Notes: a model not told the origin generated them from the sequence alone. A DNA stretch of 64,000 nt from Streptomyces purpureus (GCF_014648195.1 NZ_BMQQ01000019.1:62001-126000), one strand, 5' to 3'; positions 25,001 through 33,373 are shown, numbered from the stretch's first letter. Translations and numbers: made by a program.

Positions 25001-27073
25001 GAGGATCTCGCCGGCTGTACCAAGGGTGAGCACTGCCTCCCACGGCACATCCGACCACCGCTCGCCGTGGTCAACCGCGATCTGATCAAAGACGGCGCGT
25101 AGGTGTGCAAGTGACCGCCTGACGTCAGCAGTAGTGAGTAGCTGGGCCTGGCATGCGACACGTGCGGCACGTAGCGCCCAGCGCGGCGCATCGGCAGCTG
25201 AGAGGAGATCGAAGCCGTCCGTGACGAGCAGCCGCACCATTGCCATGTCTCGCACGAGATCGCTGGCAAATCGATCGGACGGGTTCCAGGCACTGGTCGC
25301 GTTCAGCGGCGCCAGCAAACCGTCGGAACGCAGGGAAGGCAACGCGGCTGAATCAGGTGGCGCAGAGTTCTCTTGCGGAAGCAGCTGGCGCCTGGCCAGT
25401 GCACGAAGAGATTGATCACGAGCGTCAGGTGAGGGCCCTCCTGCCACCACCATCTCTCCGCGGCGCACCAAGTGCCCCCAGACGGCAGCGAACAGGTCGG
25501 CCTCCGACGCCACTCCTTGAGGGGCCGCCACGCTCGGACCTGCACGCAGCAACATGTCAACCAGACCTGGCCTGCCCAGCAACCACTGCGCCCGCTCGTC
25601 ACTGGCCCACCGCTGCAGTTGTGGAAAGACCTCAACCAACTGCGTGATCTCAACCGAGGTCAGCCGAGGGACCTCATGCTCACGAACGAGGTTCTCGATG
25701 ACCTCGCCGTGCCGCTCCACACTTTCCGCTGCCTGCATGAGGACATCACGTGCGGCTCCTGAACCATCAGTGCGGGTTACCGCCACCACGCCAAGCCCGG
25801 CGGTTATGGCCGCCCGTGCAAGGTCGGAGAGCAACCGGGCACGGCCTTCCAGCACCGACTCCGCGCCATCAACGACCAGCAGGCGCCCCGTACCGATCGC
25901 CGAGGCACCGAGCACCACTGCGAGGCGGGCACCGAGCAGCGTCTCGAATTCCACCAGGGTCGCGGGAATCTCTCGCAGGTTCAGCACTGTGACTGCGACC
26001 CCGTCGGCTCGCAGCTGGCCCGCGGTACGCAAGGCCAGGGCCGACTTGCCAGCATCAGGCTCACCGTGAACGATCAGTGCGGTCGCCTGCAATGCGACCG
26101 CTCTTGCTTCGGCAGCCAGGGCGCTTCCGGCCTCGACGCGCTCCAACTCAAGGTTCTCGCCCGCGCCGGTCAACCGGAACCGTACGAGATTCTCAGCCGT
26201 CTCCGACAAGGCGTCGAGGACACGCCACGCTGCGGGGTAGGACGGGGAGCGGTCAAGAGCCGCAGCCCCGGAAAGCTGCCTTCGCAGCATGCTCTCGGTG
26301 ACAGTGGCCGCTGCCGGGGCGTACCCTTGAGAGAGCCTGCCCAGCGCTTCGAACAGTGCGTCGGCACCCTCTACGGAGGAGTCGGGAACGATACCCCGCA
26401 GACGCCCCACCACCGCTGTGCGGTCGGACTCGTCGGCTCCCTCCAGCCTCAGCTCCCACAACCAGAGCACGTGCAGGACTCGCCAGGTCAGCTCCGCGTC
26501 AGGTGTCTCGGTACGTACCTTCGGGCTGGCAGCCGCCTTAGCGATCAACGCATCCAGATGAGTCAATCGCGTGCGAACAGCGTTGCTCGTACGTCCCGCC
26601 TGTTCTACGGCTACGCGGAACGACTCCTCATCGGGCTGCCCATGAGCGATCACAGCCAGCTCACGCACCTGTTGTACGGCCGGATTGGGACTGGCCACTG
26701 CAACTGCCAGGCGCCAGCGTCCCGTACTGGCCTCGTCCCAATGGTCGGTAACAACCCGCAGGTAGGACACAAGTAGGTCCGCTGTGGAATCGTCGCTGGT
26801 TACGAAGCTCGGGGCCCTACGCACTCCGATCGACAACCGCCGCTGCGCTCCGTCGGCTGTGTTGCCGACGACGATCAGGTCGTCTACGGCACTGAAATGA
26901 CTGTCCTGAAAGCGCACTTCCACCGGCGTCACTTCGTCGCCCAAAGCCGGTACTGGATCGCCTAGGAGAAGGTGAGCCAGTAGGACAGCACCGAAACGGT
27001 GCTCCAAGACCGTGCCACCGCCACCAGTCGAGTACGGGCTGGCCACCTGTTCCGCTCCGTCACGCCCCACCAT
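22061..27073 (-). CDS. Giant STAND-type NTPase with degenerate N-terminal nuclease-like domain
   Basis: A 1670-aa protein. The N terminus (LEHRFGAVLLAHLLLGDPVP ... VEVRFQDSHFSAVDDLIVVG ... RRLSIGVRRAPSF, 22-90) has the layout of DUF4297/Cap4-like nucleases, but the expected QxK is GVRR, so catalysis is doubtful. Walker A is HGEPDAGKS (336-344) and Walker B RLLVVDGAES (397-406), followed by about 1,250 residues of helical repeats, as in NLR-like sensors. I know the family only as uncharacterised actinobacterial ATPases. Defence function is inference from architecture and from the neighbouring nuclease-STAND gene. A single uninterrupted 5-kb frame suggests it is intact. Confidence 0.8.
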   Translation of the reverse strand: MVGRDGAEQVASPYSTGGGGTVLEHRFGAVLLAHLLLGDPVPALGDEVTPVEVRFQDSHFSAVDDLIVVGNTADGAQRRLSIGVRRAPSFVTSDDSTADLLVSYLRVVTDHWDEASTGRWRLAVAVASPNPAVQQVRELAVIAHGQPDEESFRVAVEQAGRTSNAVRTRLTHLDALIAKAAASPKVRTETPDAELTWRVLHVLWLWELRLEGADESDRTAVVGRLRGIVPDSSVEGADALFEALGRLSQGYAPAAATVTESMLRRQLSGAAALDRSPSYPAAWRVLDALSETAENLVRFRLTGAGENLELERVEAGSALAAEARAVALQATALIVHGEPDAGKSALALRTAGQLRADGVAVTVLNLREIPATLVEFETLLGARLAVVLGASAIGTGRLLVVDGAESVLEGRARLLSDLARAAITAGLGVVAVTRTDGSGAARDVLMQAAESVERHGEVIENLVREHEVPRLTSVEITQLVEVFPQLQRWASDERAQWLLGRPGLVDMLLRAGPSVAAPQGVASEADLFAAVWGHLVRRGEMVVAGGPSPDARDQSLRALARRQLLPQENSAPPDSAALPSLRSDGLLAPLNATSAWNPSDRFASDLVRDMAMVRLLVTDGFDLLSAADAPRWALRAARVACQAQLLTTADVRRSLAHLRAVFDQIAVDHGERWSDVPWEAVLTLGTAGEILGRAWPELQKDRQAGLRTTIRLAMQRYASHDVGDPVVLAPLVELTFCREHDADSDDSSRASFDMSRAIRELVLAWLRGLVRAEVGVSIPIRQTVRDRILAAEPEHWDEFAVEALALLGPDLDGRAEAFLRGIADDGGARLDPVVENFWPVTGLARHQPDLLLVFAESYYIERYDSEAAKYGGFRSYPFDDGIRHHRARGGITERMAGWYHGPFWQLLKARTVPTLALINRMLDHAAAIRVGGHDSHVQIPEDELTGVDLDLPGVGVRHCVGDEHVWAWYRGSSVGPYPCMSALLAVERLADQLVAIAGIPMARVMQLLLRDCNNLAMPGLVVGFLVRHLEQAGDLLDPWMRDPDVWHLEFARVAGEGVLYVQGPDEPDLVGRSRRRSNLRDVAAELTIRATLSGDQNRLNELAATGEELIRRAEELVADSQGGADADRMLTSVRGWAATFSPENFHPESDESGNLIVQYQHPEPLATRMQPEAEMFDRAGQALRLQNTYARSADRVASVDTLLADIALARSLGDDPPSPALNRLDPIAAVAAAAAVAHARGRIQVPVDDLRWATDALIEAIAEPSRAEYVASSFYSVGADRSAATGLPALLAVASDDVDLDRQAIIGALDRCTTNHFDEVRIAFALAVERVWDAPCDADQQSSPCRHQVVLNVVRAGLQDCRLGDWDPTTGVLGRPRLDGPYEQTLPEVETERLYLTSLIPPLIAAGSASLSNSCAADQADGLAEVLLDAHARAADHWAREGYENRHSRQSARVIVALALRGNTEPLKAHVQRFAANGRALHDFLHDLTVLFTYDDDLRPALLDIWSVVMETALDAIGDGTELRTDHHWGDYALGALLPAPEIDMSDTDIDATLDRAREGWLHPDSLAGLVDRWIGIARQEPKALDALAKLGKCAPLDWQRGRGLDLAERLVDDNYGVIANKCWYVTDWLKTLHSRDEMLPAHIARWRRLVDGLAAAGDHRAATLQLIEE

Positions 27074-27344
27074 CTCTGCATCATATGGCGCACCAATGAC
27101 ATCGCAGATGGGTACGGCGATAGGAGGTAGTCCCGCCTTCAGTCGACTGCCACGCGACGGTAGGGGCGCCCTCTCGGGCTGGAGAACGGTTGGTCACACG
27201 ACCGAATGCGTGCGCGATGCGTGCGCGGACGGAGCGGCATTCGGTGTCAGGGAGCAGGGGCGGGCGTAAGGCCAGGTGGCGCTGACCTGCACAGACAGCA
27301 CCACCCGGCATGGATGATCACTCCCGATCACAGATTCGATCCCA

Positions 27345-27389
27345 CTCCTAAAGCGGGTGTCGCAGGTTCGAATCCTGCCGGGGGCACCA
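27345..27389 (+). other. 3' fragment of tRNA-Arg(CCU): attachment-site scar
   Basis: Begins exactly at the anticodon loop (CTCCTAA, anticodon CCT at 27347-27349). It continues through AGCGG, the variable region GTGTC, the T-arm GCAGG-TTCGAAT-CCTGC and acceptor strand CGGGGGCA with encoded CCA (27387-27389). The sequence before it has no D-arm or 5' acceptor, so this is not a functional tRNA. tRNA 3' ends are classic tyrosine-integrase targets, so this marks an element boundary. Confidence 0.9.
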
Positions 27390-27414
27390 GAAAGTACCAG
27401 GTAATGGGACATAT

Positions 27415-27448
27415 CGACCCTCCGTGAGTGCCACGGAGGGTCGTTTTT
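27415..27448 (+). terminator. Perfect 12-bp hairpin with T5 tail
   Basis: CGACCCTCCGTG (27415-27426) pairs with CACGGAGGGTCG (27432-27443), five-base loop, then TTTTT. An intrinsic terminator 26 bp after the tRNA fragment, as follows functional tRNA genes; it may have been duplicated with the attachment region. Confidence 0.85.
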
Positions 27449-27457
27449 GTCCCAGAC

Positions 27458-27474
27458 GGGAACCTGATGGGAAC
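27458..27474 (+). repeat. 17-bp GGGAACCTGATGGGAAC repeat, copy 1
   Basis: Identical 17-bp sequence occurs again at 42175-42191. Each copy itself contains two GGGAAC boxes 11 bp apart. It lies within 150 bp of the attachment cores and fits integrase arm-binding sites. Confidence 0.6.
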
Positions 27475-27889
27475 GACACGATGAGTGACTCAGGGTAACT
27501 TTGCGCCTATCAAGCCTGGGGTGGGATAGTGCGACGATCTCCCGTCCGAGATGCCGAGAACGCCTTCCGCAGCCTCGACGACTTCGCAAGCCGCCCGGCG
27601 CAAGCCGTCCTGGGTGATGACTTCCGAAACGGAGACGGTCTGCCACGGCGCACCGCCATCACGGCCTTCCTACCGGAGAGGTGATCACCTCTCCGGACAT
27701 CTGACAATTGCGTCGCCCGTGAGGTGCGTTTCCGGACGCCGTTTCAGCCCAGCGCGGAGGGAAGCGTCACCGGCAGGGGGAAGTTCGACCGCAGTGATGA
27801 TGCACAGCGCGGGCGGGCTGCCGGTCAGGACGTCCGCGCCGAACGTCGTCTGCAGTTGCTGGCTGCCCTGCACGGTGATCGGAATCGTG
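27475..27889. other. Gap with no supported gene, element junction
   Basis: About 415 bp between the arm-type repeat and the integrase remnant. A 51-codon frame (GTG near 27528, ENAFRSLDDFASRPAQAVLG...) and an open frame on the minus strand (SVTGATIPITVQGSQQLQ...) exist, but neither has a clear start site or a family I know. I treat this as decayed DNA. Confidence 0.4.
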
Positions 27890-28054
27890 GCCCCGGTCAC
27901 GCTGAGCGCGAGGGTTGCCCGTACGACGCAAATCATGAAATTGCGTGTTCTCGGCATCATCTGACTTCGTCCTGGCCTTGATCCAGTCGTCACAGAAGTT
28001 GCTGCGGCACAGCCGACCAGGCTCCGGTCCGAGGAAGACGTGTCCGTCGCACAA
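27890..28054 (-). pseudogene. Remnant of a second tyrosine integrase
   Basis: The minus strand reads CDGHVFLGPEPGRLCRSNF...WIKARTKSDDAENTQFHDLRRTGN, the catalytic HxLRH-region of actinophage-type integrases. Then a one-base loss shifts the frame to TLALSVTGAT. The N-terminal two thirds and the Tyr region are absent. It points toward the tRNA fragment 0.5 kb away, the usual int-att arrangement, and therefore marks a second element starting here. Confidence 0.75.
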
Positions 28055-28206
28055 GTCGCCCCCGCAGCCGCGACAGGGCTGTCTCGCTGAAGCGGAGCAC
28101 GGAACATCACTCTCCGGTGCAGGTCAGTGCAGTCCGCGGCTAAAGCCCCCTCAGTTGTGGGCAGATCCGAAATACTTGACGCCTGCCGACAACACCCAGG
28201 GGGGAC

Positions 28207-30252
28207 GTGGCCCAGCTCGAACTCGAAGTGCTCACGGACGATGCCGTTGAGGCAGCGGCCTTCGAGGCGTATTGGCGACTCAACGAAGACGGTGAGACGT
28301 GGGCCCAGACCGTCACCGCCATCCGCGCGGAGTATGGGCTGAAGCCGCAGCAGATGACCCGCATCGCCCAGCAGGCCGGCACGGCCTACCTGGCCGACTT
28401 GTTGTGCGAGTCCTGCGAGGACCCCTACCCCGTGTCCAGCCGCACCGACCTCACCCAAGCCCTCCGTTTCCCGAGCTGGAAGTGCCCGAGCTGCCACGAA
28501 CGCGAAGTGGAAGAGCGCGCCGCGCGGGTCATGGAACAGAAGGCGCGGCGCCGCTCCGAGATCTACGAGCAGTACCCCATCTTGAACGGCCCCGACTTGG
28601 AGCCCACCGACCTCACCCTTTTCGAGGCCATCGCGCTGCATGCCCTCTTCAGCGACCCGGCAGTCGAAGACGCCGGGCTGACGTCTCCCACCGACATCTG
28701 GCCGAAGGAGTGCCGTTGGGCTCCCGAGCAGCTTCGGTACAACTTCGAACGTGGGCTTCTGAAGGCTGTGCCGCGCCGGCTCAAGGTGCACCCGGACTCG
28801 CACCTCGATGCCTTCGCCCTGGACGACGAAGGGGAACTAAGCGATTCCTTCTACCTCGGCCGCGTCAGCTACTACCTCATGGGCCAGGCCAACGAGCTCA
28901 CTGATCGGCACCCCCGCCTCCTCCAGGCTCTGAACCACACCTTCCGGGAAGGCCCGTGGCCGAGCTCCTGGGCGGGTCAGTGGCGCAACCTATGGGACGA
29001 GCTGGTGCTGGCGGACGCACAGGACTACCTCGCGATGAAGCTCGGCGAGCACCACCTTGAGATGAACCAGGGCGAGGGGACCCGCACCGCCCTCCAGGAT
29101 GCCCTGAGCACCTTCAGCCTCGGCCAGGTCTTCAACTTCATCTACCGGGCGGCCAAGGACTCCGCCGCCTACTACCAGCGTGGCGGAGTGAACAAGCGGC
29201 AAGCCGCCAACAGCACCATCGGGCGCATCAGCGCCAGCGCCGACAGGGCCCGCGCCAACGGCTGGGACGTCAAGCCCTTCGGTCGACCATGGAATCTCCC
29301 TCTCTCGGCCATCGGGGAGACGTTCTTCAGCAAGGTGATGTGGCAGCCAGCCATGATGCAGGTGGCATCTCGCGACGCGCAGGTCCCCTTGCACGCCTGG
29401 CCCGCTGAAAACGCCGCCGAGGGCACAGAGGACGAGGGCTTCGAGGAAGTACCGCACCCGGTGCCTGGCATCGATGAGGAAGGCACCTGGATCGACCTCG
29501 GCAAGATTCCTGGTGCCACTCCGTGGCCGGACGTCAACGACCTCCTGAAGCTTGAGCCTGGGACGGTCACCGCGATCGTGTCCGTGCCGACTGCCGGCCG
29601 CTCGACGATGGCGCTGAACATCGCGCTGCACAATGCCACAGCAGAACGATTCACCGTCTTCAGCACCTGCGAGATCAACTCGGACGCGATCGAGCGGAAG
29701 CTCGTCAGCGCCACATGCGGAGCAGATCTGCGATACCCCGCCGACACGGTGGACTTCGACTCCGTGCGTCGCCGCGCATCAGAGTCCTCAGTCAGGGTGC
29801 CAGGCTGGCACACCCCGACCATCGGGCTCCCGCTTGAACAGGTCTTCCGGGAAGCCGCAACTACGGTCATCCCACCGCAGCGTGGTCGCCTTGCCCTGTG
29901 GGTGGTCGACACGATCCAAAGCTACAGCGAGCTGGACGAGGAGGGCCTGGCATTGAGCATGGACGTGGCACGCCGCATTGCGGAGGAACACAACCTCGCG
30001 GTTCTGATCACAGCTCGAGCGTTGAGCGAAGGGCCTGACAAGCCGCTCGAACTGCACCACGTCCCGACGTCTATCGCACGCAGTGCCGACACCATCGTTG
30101 AACTACACCGCGACGGGGTCTACTGGACCAGCCTGCCCGACGCCGACTCAGCCACTGTGCGAGCTTTGAAGGTCGGAGGTAAGCAGTGCAAGGAATCCGT
30201 CTCGCTGAACTTCGAGGCTTCCTTCTGCCGCTTCGTCCGAACTGACACGTGA
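28207..30252 (+). CDS. Zinc-ribbon protein with DnaB-like RecA fold and variant P-loop
   Basis: A 681-aa protein; GTG start with GGGGG just upstream. N-terminal half: HTH-like QTVTAIRAEYGLKPQQMTRIAQQAG, a four-Cys motif (C67-x2-C70, C93-x2-C96), then helices. The C-terminal part from about 430 matches the DnaB helicase core: LGKIPGATPWPDVNDLLKLEPGTVTAIVSVPTAGRSTMALNIA, then FSTCEINSDAIERKLVS, Walker-B-like LALWVVDTIQSY and an ITARALSEGPDKPLELHHVPTSIARSADTIVEL segment. Position 465 of the P-loop is Arg where DnaB has Lys, so ATP hydrolysis may be altered. Function unknown; likely an island gene. Confidence 0.8.
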   Translation: MAQLELEVLTDDAVEAAAFEAYWRLNEDGETWAQTVTAIRAEYGLKPQQMTRIAQQAGTAYLADLLCESCEDPYPVSSRTDLTQALRFPSWKCPSCHEREVEERAARVMEQKARRRSEIYEQYPILNGPDLEPTDLTLFEAIALHALFSDPAVEDAGLTSPTDIWPKECRWAPEQLRYNFERGLLKAVPRRLKVHPDSHLDAFALDDEGELSDSFYLGRVSYYLMGQANELTDRHPRLLQALNHTFREGPWPSSWAGQWRNLWDELVLADAQDYLAMKLGEHHLEMNQGEGTRTALQDALSTFSLGQVFNFIYRAAKDSAAYYQRGGVNKRQAANSTIGRISASADRARANGWDVKPFGRPWNLPLSAIGETFFSKVMWQPAMMQVASRDAQVPLHAWPAENAAEGTEDEGFEEVPHPVPGIDEEGTWIDLGKIPGATPWPDVNDLLKLEPGTVTAIVSVPTAGRSTMALNIALHNATAERFTVFSTCEINSDAIERKLVSATCGADLRYPADTVDFDSVRRRASESSVRVPGWHTPTIGLPLEQVFREAATTVIPPQRGRLALWVVDTIQSYSELDEEGLALSMDVARRIAEEHNLAVLITARALSEGPDKPLELHHVPTSIARSADTIVELHRDGVYWTSLPDADSATVRALKVGGKQCKESVSLNFEASFCRFVRTDT

Positions 30253-30674
30253 CCAAGCCCTCAGGAGACCTTCAGCGGTGCTTGCCCACGGCGCACCGAG
30301 GCGCCCCAGCCGGGTGAATCAGCGTCGCCGTGCGCGAACCACAGGGCAGGCCAGGGTTTGCGCCCCAACCCGGAGCGCCCATGGGCTGCGGCACTGTCCT
30401 CACCGACTCCTGATCTTGATGGGGGCAACCGCGGGCACCATGAGCAGTGTCCTGGCGCAGCACCAGCAGACACCTGGTCGCTGCCGCCGATCACGCGTCT
30501 GGCCGAAATTCCCCGCTGAGCGCAGGGGGAGTTCTCGCTGTCAGGGCCTATGCGCAGTCGCCCGGCGGCAGCCCGCAGGACCTGCTCGCTGAACCGCGGC
30601 GGCTTCCAGCGACTGTGCCAGCCGTACTACCGCACCCAACGGCAGCGGCCGTAGGGTGCGGCAGCACGGCCGGC
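30253..30674. other. Convergent intergenic gap, no gene seen
   Basis: 422 bp between convergent genes. The only structure I see is the hairpin at 30621-30670. A 77-codon minus-strand frame here has no convincing start or composition. Confidence 0.5.
30621..30670. terminator. 17-bp near-perfect hairpin between convergent genes
   Basis: GCCGTACTACCGCACCC (30621-30637) pairs with GGGTGCGGCAGCACGGC (30654-30670) with two mismatched or wobble pairs; an inner GGC/GCC pair shortens the loop. It sits right at the 3' end of the 239-aa gene. Likely bidirectional terminator. Confidence 0.65.
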
Positions 30675-31394
30675 CTACTCATCCAAGTGTTGCAGTGGGA
30701 TGGGCGCATCGAAGACGTCGACGACGAACTCCGAGGATCCGTTGCCCTCGAAGTCGACATCACGGTCGCTGTGAAGCAACGTATGGATCCTTACCCAACG
30801 CCCCTCGGCGCTCGCATCCTCCGCCACATTGAGCGCGCTACGAACGGGGCCGATGCCGCCAGTCAGCCGCTTACTCGTCCAGGTTTGCAGGAGCTTCGCT
30901 TCTGCGGGAAGCGCCCACGTGCGAGGCTCGGCGCTGGCTGGCACGGAGACCTCGTCGCTGAGCAATTGCATAACCCAGTCGACGTCTCCATCGCTGCCGC
31001 GCGCGTTCGACATGCGAATGCCGAGCCCGATCATGTACGCGCCCTCAAGGTACTCCTCGAGTTCATCATCGATATCGCTGAAGTAGACGGCAGGGCGAAC
31101 CACATCGATCGGCCCGAACCCGGTGAAGACTCCAAGCATCGGTGCGCACTTGTCCTTGAGATATTGCTGCGCGGCCATGCGCACAGGCTTCGGGACTCGA
31201 TCCAGCACCACTCCGAGAGCAGTCTCGTCCCGGTCGGCCAGGAAGCAGTTGAGTGCATCGACCAGTTCCCCGGTCAGATGGAGATCACCCGCTCCCAGTG
31301 TGGTCACCGCCTCCAACTCGTCGCGAGGACCTTTGACAAGGGCGAATACTCTGCTCCGCCCCGGACTCGTGTGCGCGATGAACGAATGAATCAT
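30675..31394 (-). CDS. Unrecognised 239-aa protein
   Basis: I start it at MIHSFIAHTSPGRSRVFALV (ATG 31394, CAGGAA just upstream); an earlier in-frame ATG would add 21 Arg/Val/Leu-rich residues. The sequence is acidic and mixed alpha/beta: ALGVVLDRVPKPVRMAAQQYLKDKC, then VVRPAVYFSDIDDELEEYLEGAYMIGLGIRM and VDWVMQLLSDEVSVP. No motif I recognise. Convergent with the DnaB-like gene and part of the second island. Composition and codon pattern look coding. Confidence 0.6.
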   Translation of the reverse strand: MIHSFIAHTSPGRSRVFALVKGPRDELEAVTTLGAGDLHLTGELVDALNCFLADRDETALGVVLDRVPKPVRMAAQQYLKDKCAPMLGVFTGFGPIDVVRPAVYFSDIDDELEEYLEGAYMIGLGIRMSNARGSDGDVDWVMQLLSDEVSVPASAEPRTWALPAEAKLLQTWTSKRLTGGIGPVRSALNVAEDASAEGRWVRIHTLLHSDRDVDFEGNGSSEFVVDVFDAPIPLQHLDE

Positions 31395-31855
31395 TTCCTG
31401 TCTCACATCACGTCTCAGAAGCAGCACCAGCACAAGCACGCGCCGATACCGCCACAAGTAATGGGGAACCCTGCCAATCGACGTGTCGTCTGAGCTACAT
31501 GCTCGTTCGCATGGTCAAAGGTGGGTTGCTGTCAGACCCAGCACTTCAGCCCGGGTCCGCATGGCTAGCGGCAGGTTACCCGGGCGCAAGCCCGGTGACA
31601 ATGGCGCACAAAGACGTGAGCCGGGCAAAGACAGTGCTAGGGCGGCTTGAACGGTCGGCGGATCAAGTAGCACAAATCGCCGGGGCCACACAGGAATGCG
31701 GCACCGCCAATGAGCCACTGTCACACGCGCTCCTCCTCGCTCCGCGATAGCAGTTCGCAAAGCCCCCTCGCCGAGTTTCGTCTCATGCCAGGATCACCTT
31801 GAGGCCCTGGTCCGTGGCGGCCAGTGGGCCTGACACGCCAGCCCGAAGGAGCAGC
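31395..31855. other. Divergent intergenic gap
   Basis: 461 bp between the divergent 239-aa and 164-aa genes; must contain their promoters. An 83-codon plus-strand frame (about 31499-31750, including MAHKDVSRAKTVLGRLERSADQ) is possible but has no ribosome site, so it is not called. Confidence 0.4.
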
Positions 31856-32350
31856 ATGGAACCCCGCAGCGCAGCTGCTGTCGGCAGGGACTTCCCATAC
31901 ACCGCGAAGACGCTCTGCTACATCGAAGTAGCCAAGGACGGAACAGTGTCCCACGGCGTTGATACCGGTACTTACGAGCGGGCTCGCAGCGGGGAGTCCC
32001 AGCTGTTCGCCGTATGGCCGGGCTCCTGGCGAAGCGACCTGTTCGTCATCGATGACCTCGACGAGTCCGCCCGCGCACACGGGCTCCTTCACGATCAACA
32101 GCGCACCGGGCTCGCTGCCCACGAGCACGCCATCCGCTGGACGCTGGACCCCAGCGAGAAGAAGCCGATGGGCAGCTACATCACTGTCCGCGTCCATCTG
32201 GACTGCGGATGCGCCATCAATGACCTCGACGCGTTCGCCAAGCAGATGCGCGCCCAGCAAGGATGGGACATCGCCACGACAGGCGGGTGGGGCGGGAGTA
32301 CCACATCAGGGACCTACATGCGCGTGCGTCGCAAGAGCCTGGACTCCTGA
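31856..32350 (+). CDS. Unrecognised 164-aa protein
   Basis: ATG at 31856 with AAGGAG at 31846-31851, a strong site. Starts MEPRSAAAVGRDFPYTAKTL. Features: CYIEVAKDGTVSHGVDTGTYERA, FVIDDLDESARAHG, and a beta-rich YITVRVHLDCGCAINDLDAFAKQM with a CxC pair. No signal peptide or known fold. Ends 70 bp before the convergent SWIM-like gene. Island gene of unknown function. Confidence 0.65.
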   Translation: MEPRSAAAVGRDFPYTAKTLCYIEVAKDGTVSHGVDTGTYERARSGESQLFAVWPGSWRSDLFVIDDLDESARAHGLLHDQQRTGLAAHEHAIRWTLDPSEKKPMGSYITVRVHLDCGCAINDLDAFAKQMRAQQGWDIATTGGWGGSTTSGTYMRVRRKSLDS

Positions 32351-32418
32351 CCGGCCTCGCGTGCGTGCCCGATGCGTGAGCGGACGGTCCGGCACAGGGT
32401 GCGCAGGGCCTGCTCAAC

Positions 32419-32931
32419 CTAGCTCGCCGTCTTCTCCTGAAGGGCGGTCAGTTCGGCGCGGGCCGGCGGGGCCAGCACGTGTACGGCCAACTGATCGGCT
32501 TCCGCGAACAGTTCGGGGCGAGCATCCAGCAGCCGGTCCAGCACCGCGGCCTTCCCCCCGGCGGTGAGTGCGTCCAGGGCTTCGCCGGGGGTACGGCGAG
32601 TGTCGTCGACAGGCACGGCCTGCCAGGACATGCCCCGTTCGACGGCGTGCAGGGAGAGTGCGACGGCATGTCGGCACAAGCGTCCTGATGCCGGGTTGCA
32701 CGAGCCGTCGCACTCCGCCGTCAGCTCCCGCCCCACGACCCGCACCCAGACACCACAGGCGGCGCCCGAACCGTCCCGCACCAGGCCGCAGATATCGCGG
32801 GGCTCGCTCTCCGCCTCGATCACCGCACCGTCGGCGAGCAAGGTCCGTCCCTCAGTGACCTCGGTGTCGTCGGCGAACGCGTAGACCGTCTCCTCGTCCA
32901 TGACCACAGCCATGCGGTCATTCAAGCGCAC
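32419..32931 (-). CDS. SWIM-like zinc-finger protein
   Basis: 170 aa from GTG 32931; ATG 32913 or 32901 are alternatives and no ribosome site decides. The metal motif ECDGSCNPASGRLCRHAVAL gives C-x3-C...CxH, the SWIM-finger pattern (CxC...CxH) in a slightly spaced form. Before it is a beta-rich region with VYAFADDTEVTEGRTLLADGAV, as in SWIM domains of DNA-interacting proteins. The C terminus is helical (AVLDRLLDARPELFAEADQLAVHVL). May bind nucleic acid or protein; actual role unknown. Confidence 0.65.
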   Translation of the reverse strand: MRLNDRMAVVMDEETVYAFADDTEVTEGRTLLADGAVIEAESEPRDICGLVRDGSGAACGVWVRVVGRELTAECDGSCNPASGRLCRHAVALSLHAVERGMSWQAVPVDDTRRTPGEALDALTAGGKAAVLDRLLDARPELFAEADQLAVHVLAPPARAELTALQEKTAS

Positions 32932-33365
32932 CCCCGGGTGAGCATGCGGCCCTGGCTACGCTCGGCAGCGCGATGCATGGCAACGTGCCCGGGCTGAGTA
33001 GGAATGGCCTTCGGTGCCGCATTCGAGTTCGGCGGCTGCGACTGTGGCGATCCCTTCTGGGGGTGGGCAGCGGGGCGTCCGTACCGCGTCCGCGCGGCCC
33101 GCGGACCGTCGCCGACCTGCTCGACGAGGCCATGGACACGGTGTGTGCCATCCCGCCCGCCGACACGGCGCGTCGCGAAGCCGCTCTGGGGCCGGGCCGC
33201 CGCCCGTTCCCCAAGGCGGGCATGGGTCGCGCGGTACTGGCGGCTGGCAGTGAGGTACTGCACGCGGGGTGTGACACCGTGGCTGGCAGCCCGCCGATGC
33301 GGCGCGCGCCCCCTGGCCAACGCCGGGCGCGCCCGCATGAAAGAAGAGTCTAGAATAAGTCCAGG
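32932..33365. other. Gap, possibly a decayed gene
   Basis: About 430 bp. The plus strand has a stretch that reads like genuine protein (GPRTVADLLDEAMDTVCAIP...RPFPKAGMGRAVLAAG, about 33090-33250) but without a start site or recognised family. From 33345 the DNA becomes A/T-rich (TCTAGAATAAG, TATAAT at 33366), probably the promoter of the downstream ATPase. Confidence 0.35.
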
Positions 33366-33373
33366 TATAATAA

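Noticed and set aside
27300..27389. Complete tRNA-Arg gene
   Set aside because: Only the anticodon loop to CCA is present; no D-arm or 5' acceptor strand precedes it.
27528..27683. 51-codon plus-strand ORF (ENAFRSLDDFASRP...)
   Set aside because: The peptide looks protein-like but there is no ribosome site or known family, and it lies in decayed junction DNA. Could be a gene fragment.
31499..31750. 83-codon plus-strand ORF
   Set aside because: No ribosome site, no recognisable composition, and it lies where divergent promoters are expected.
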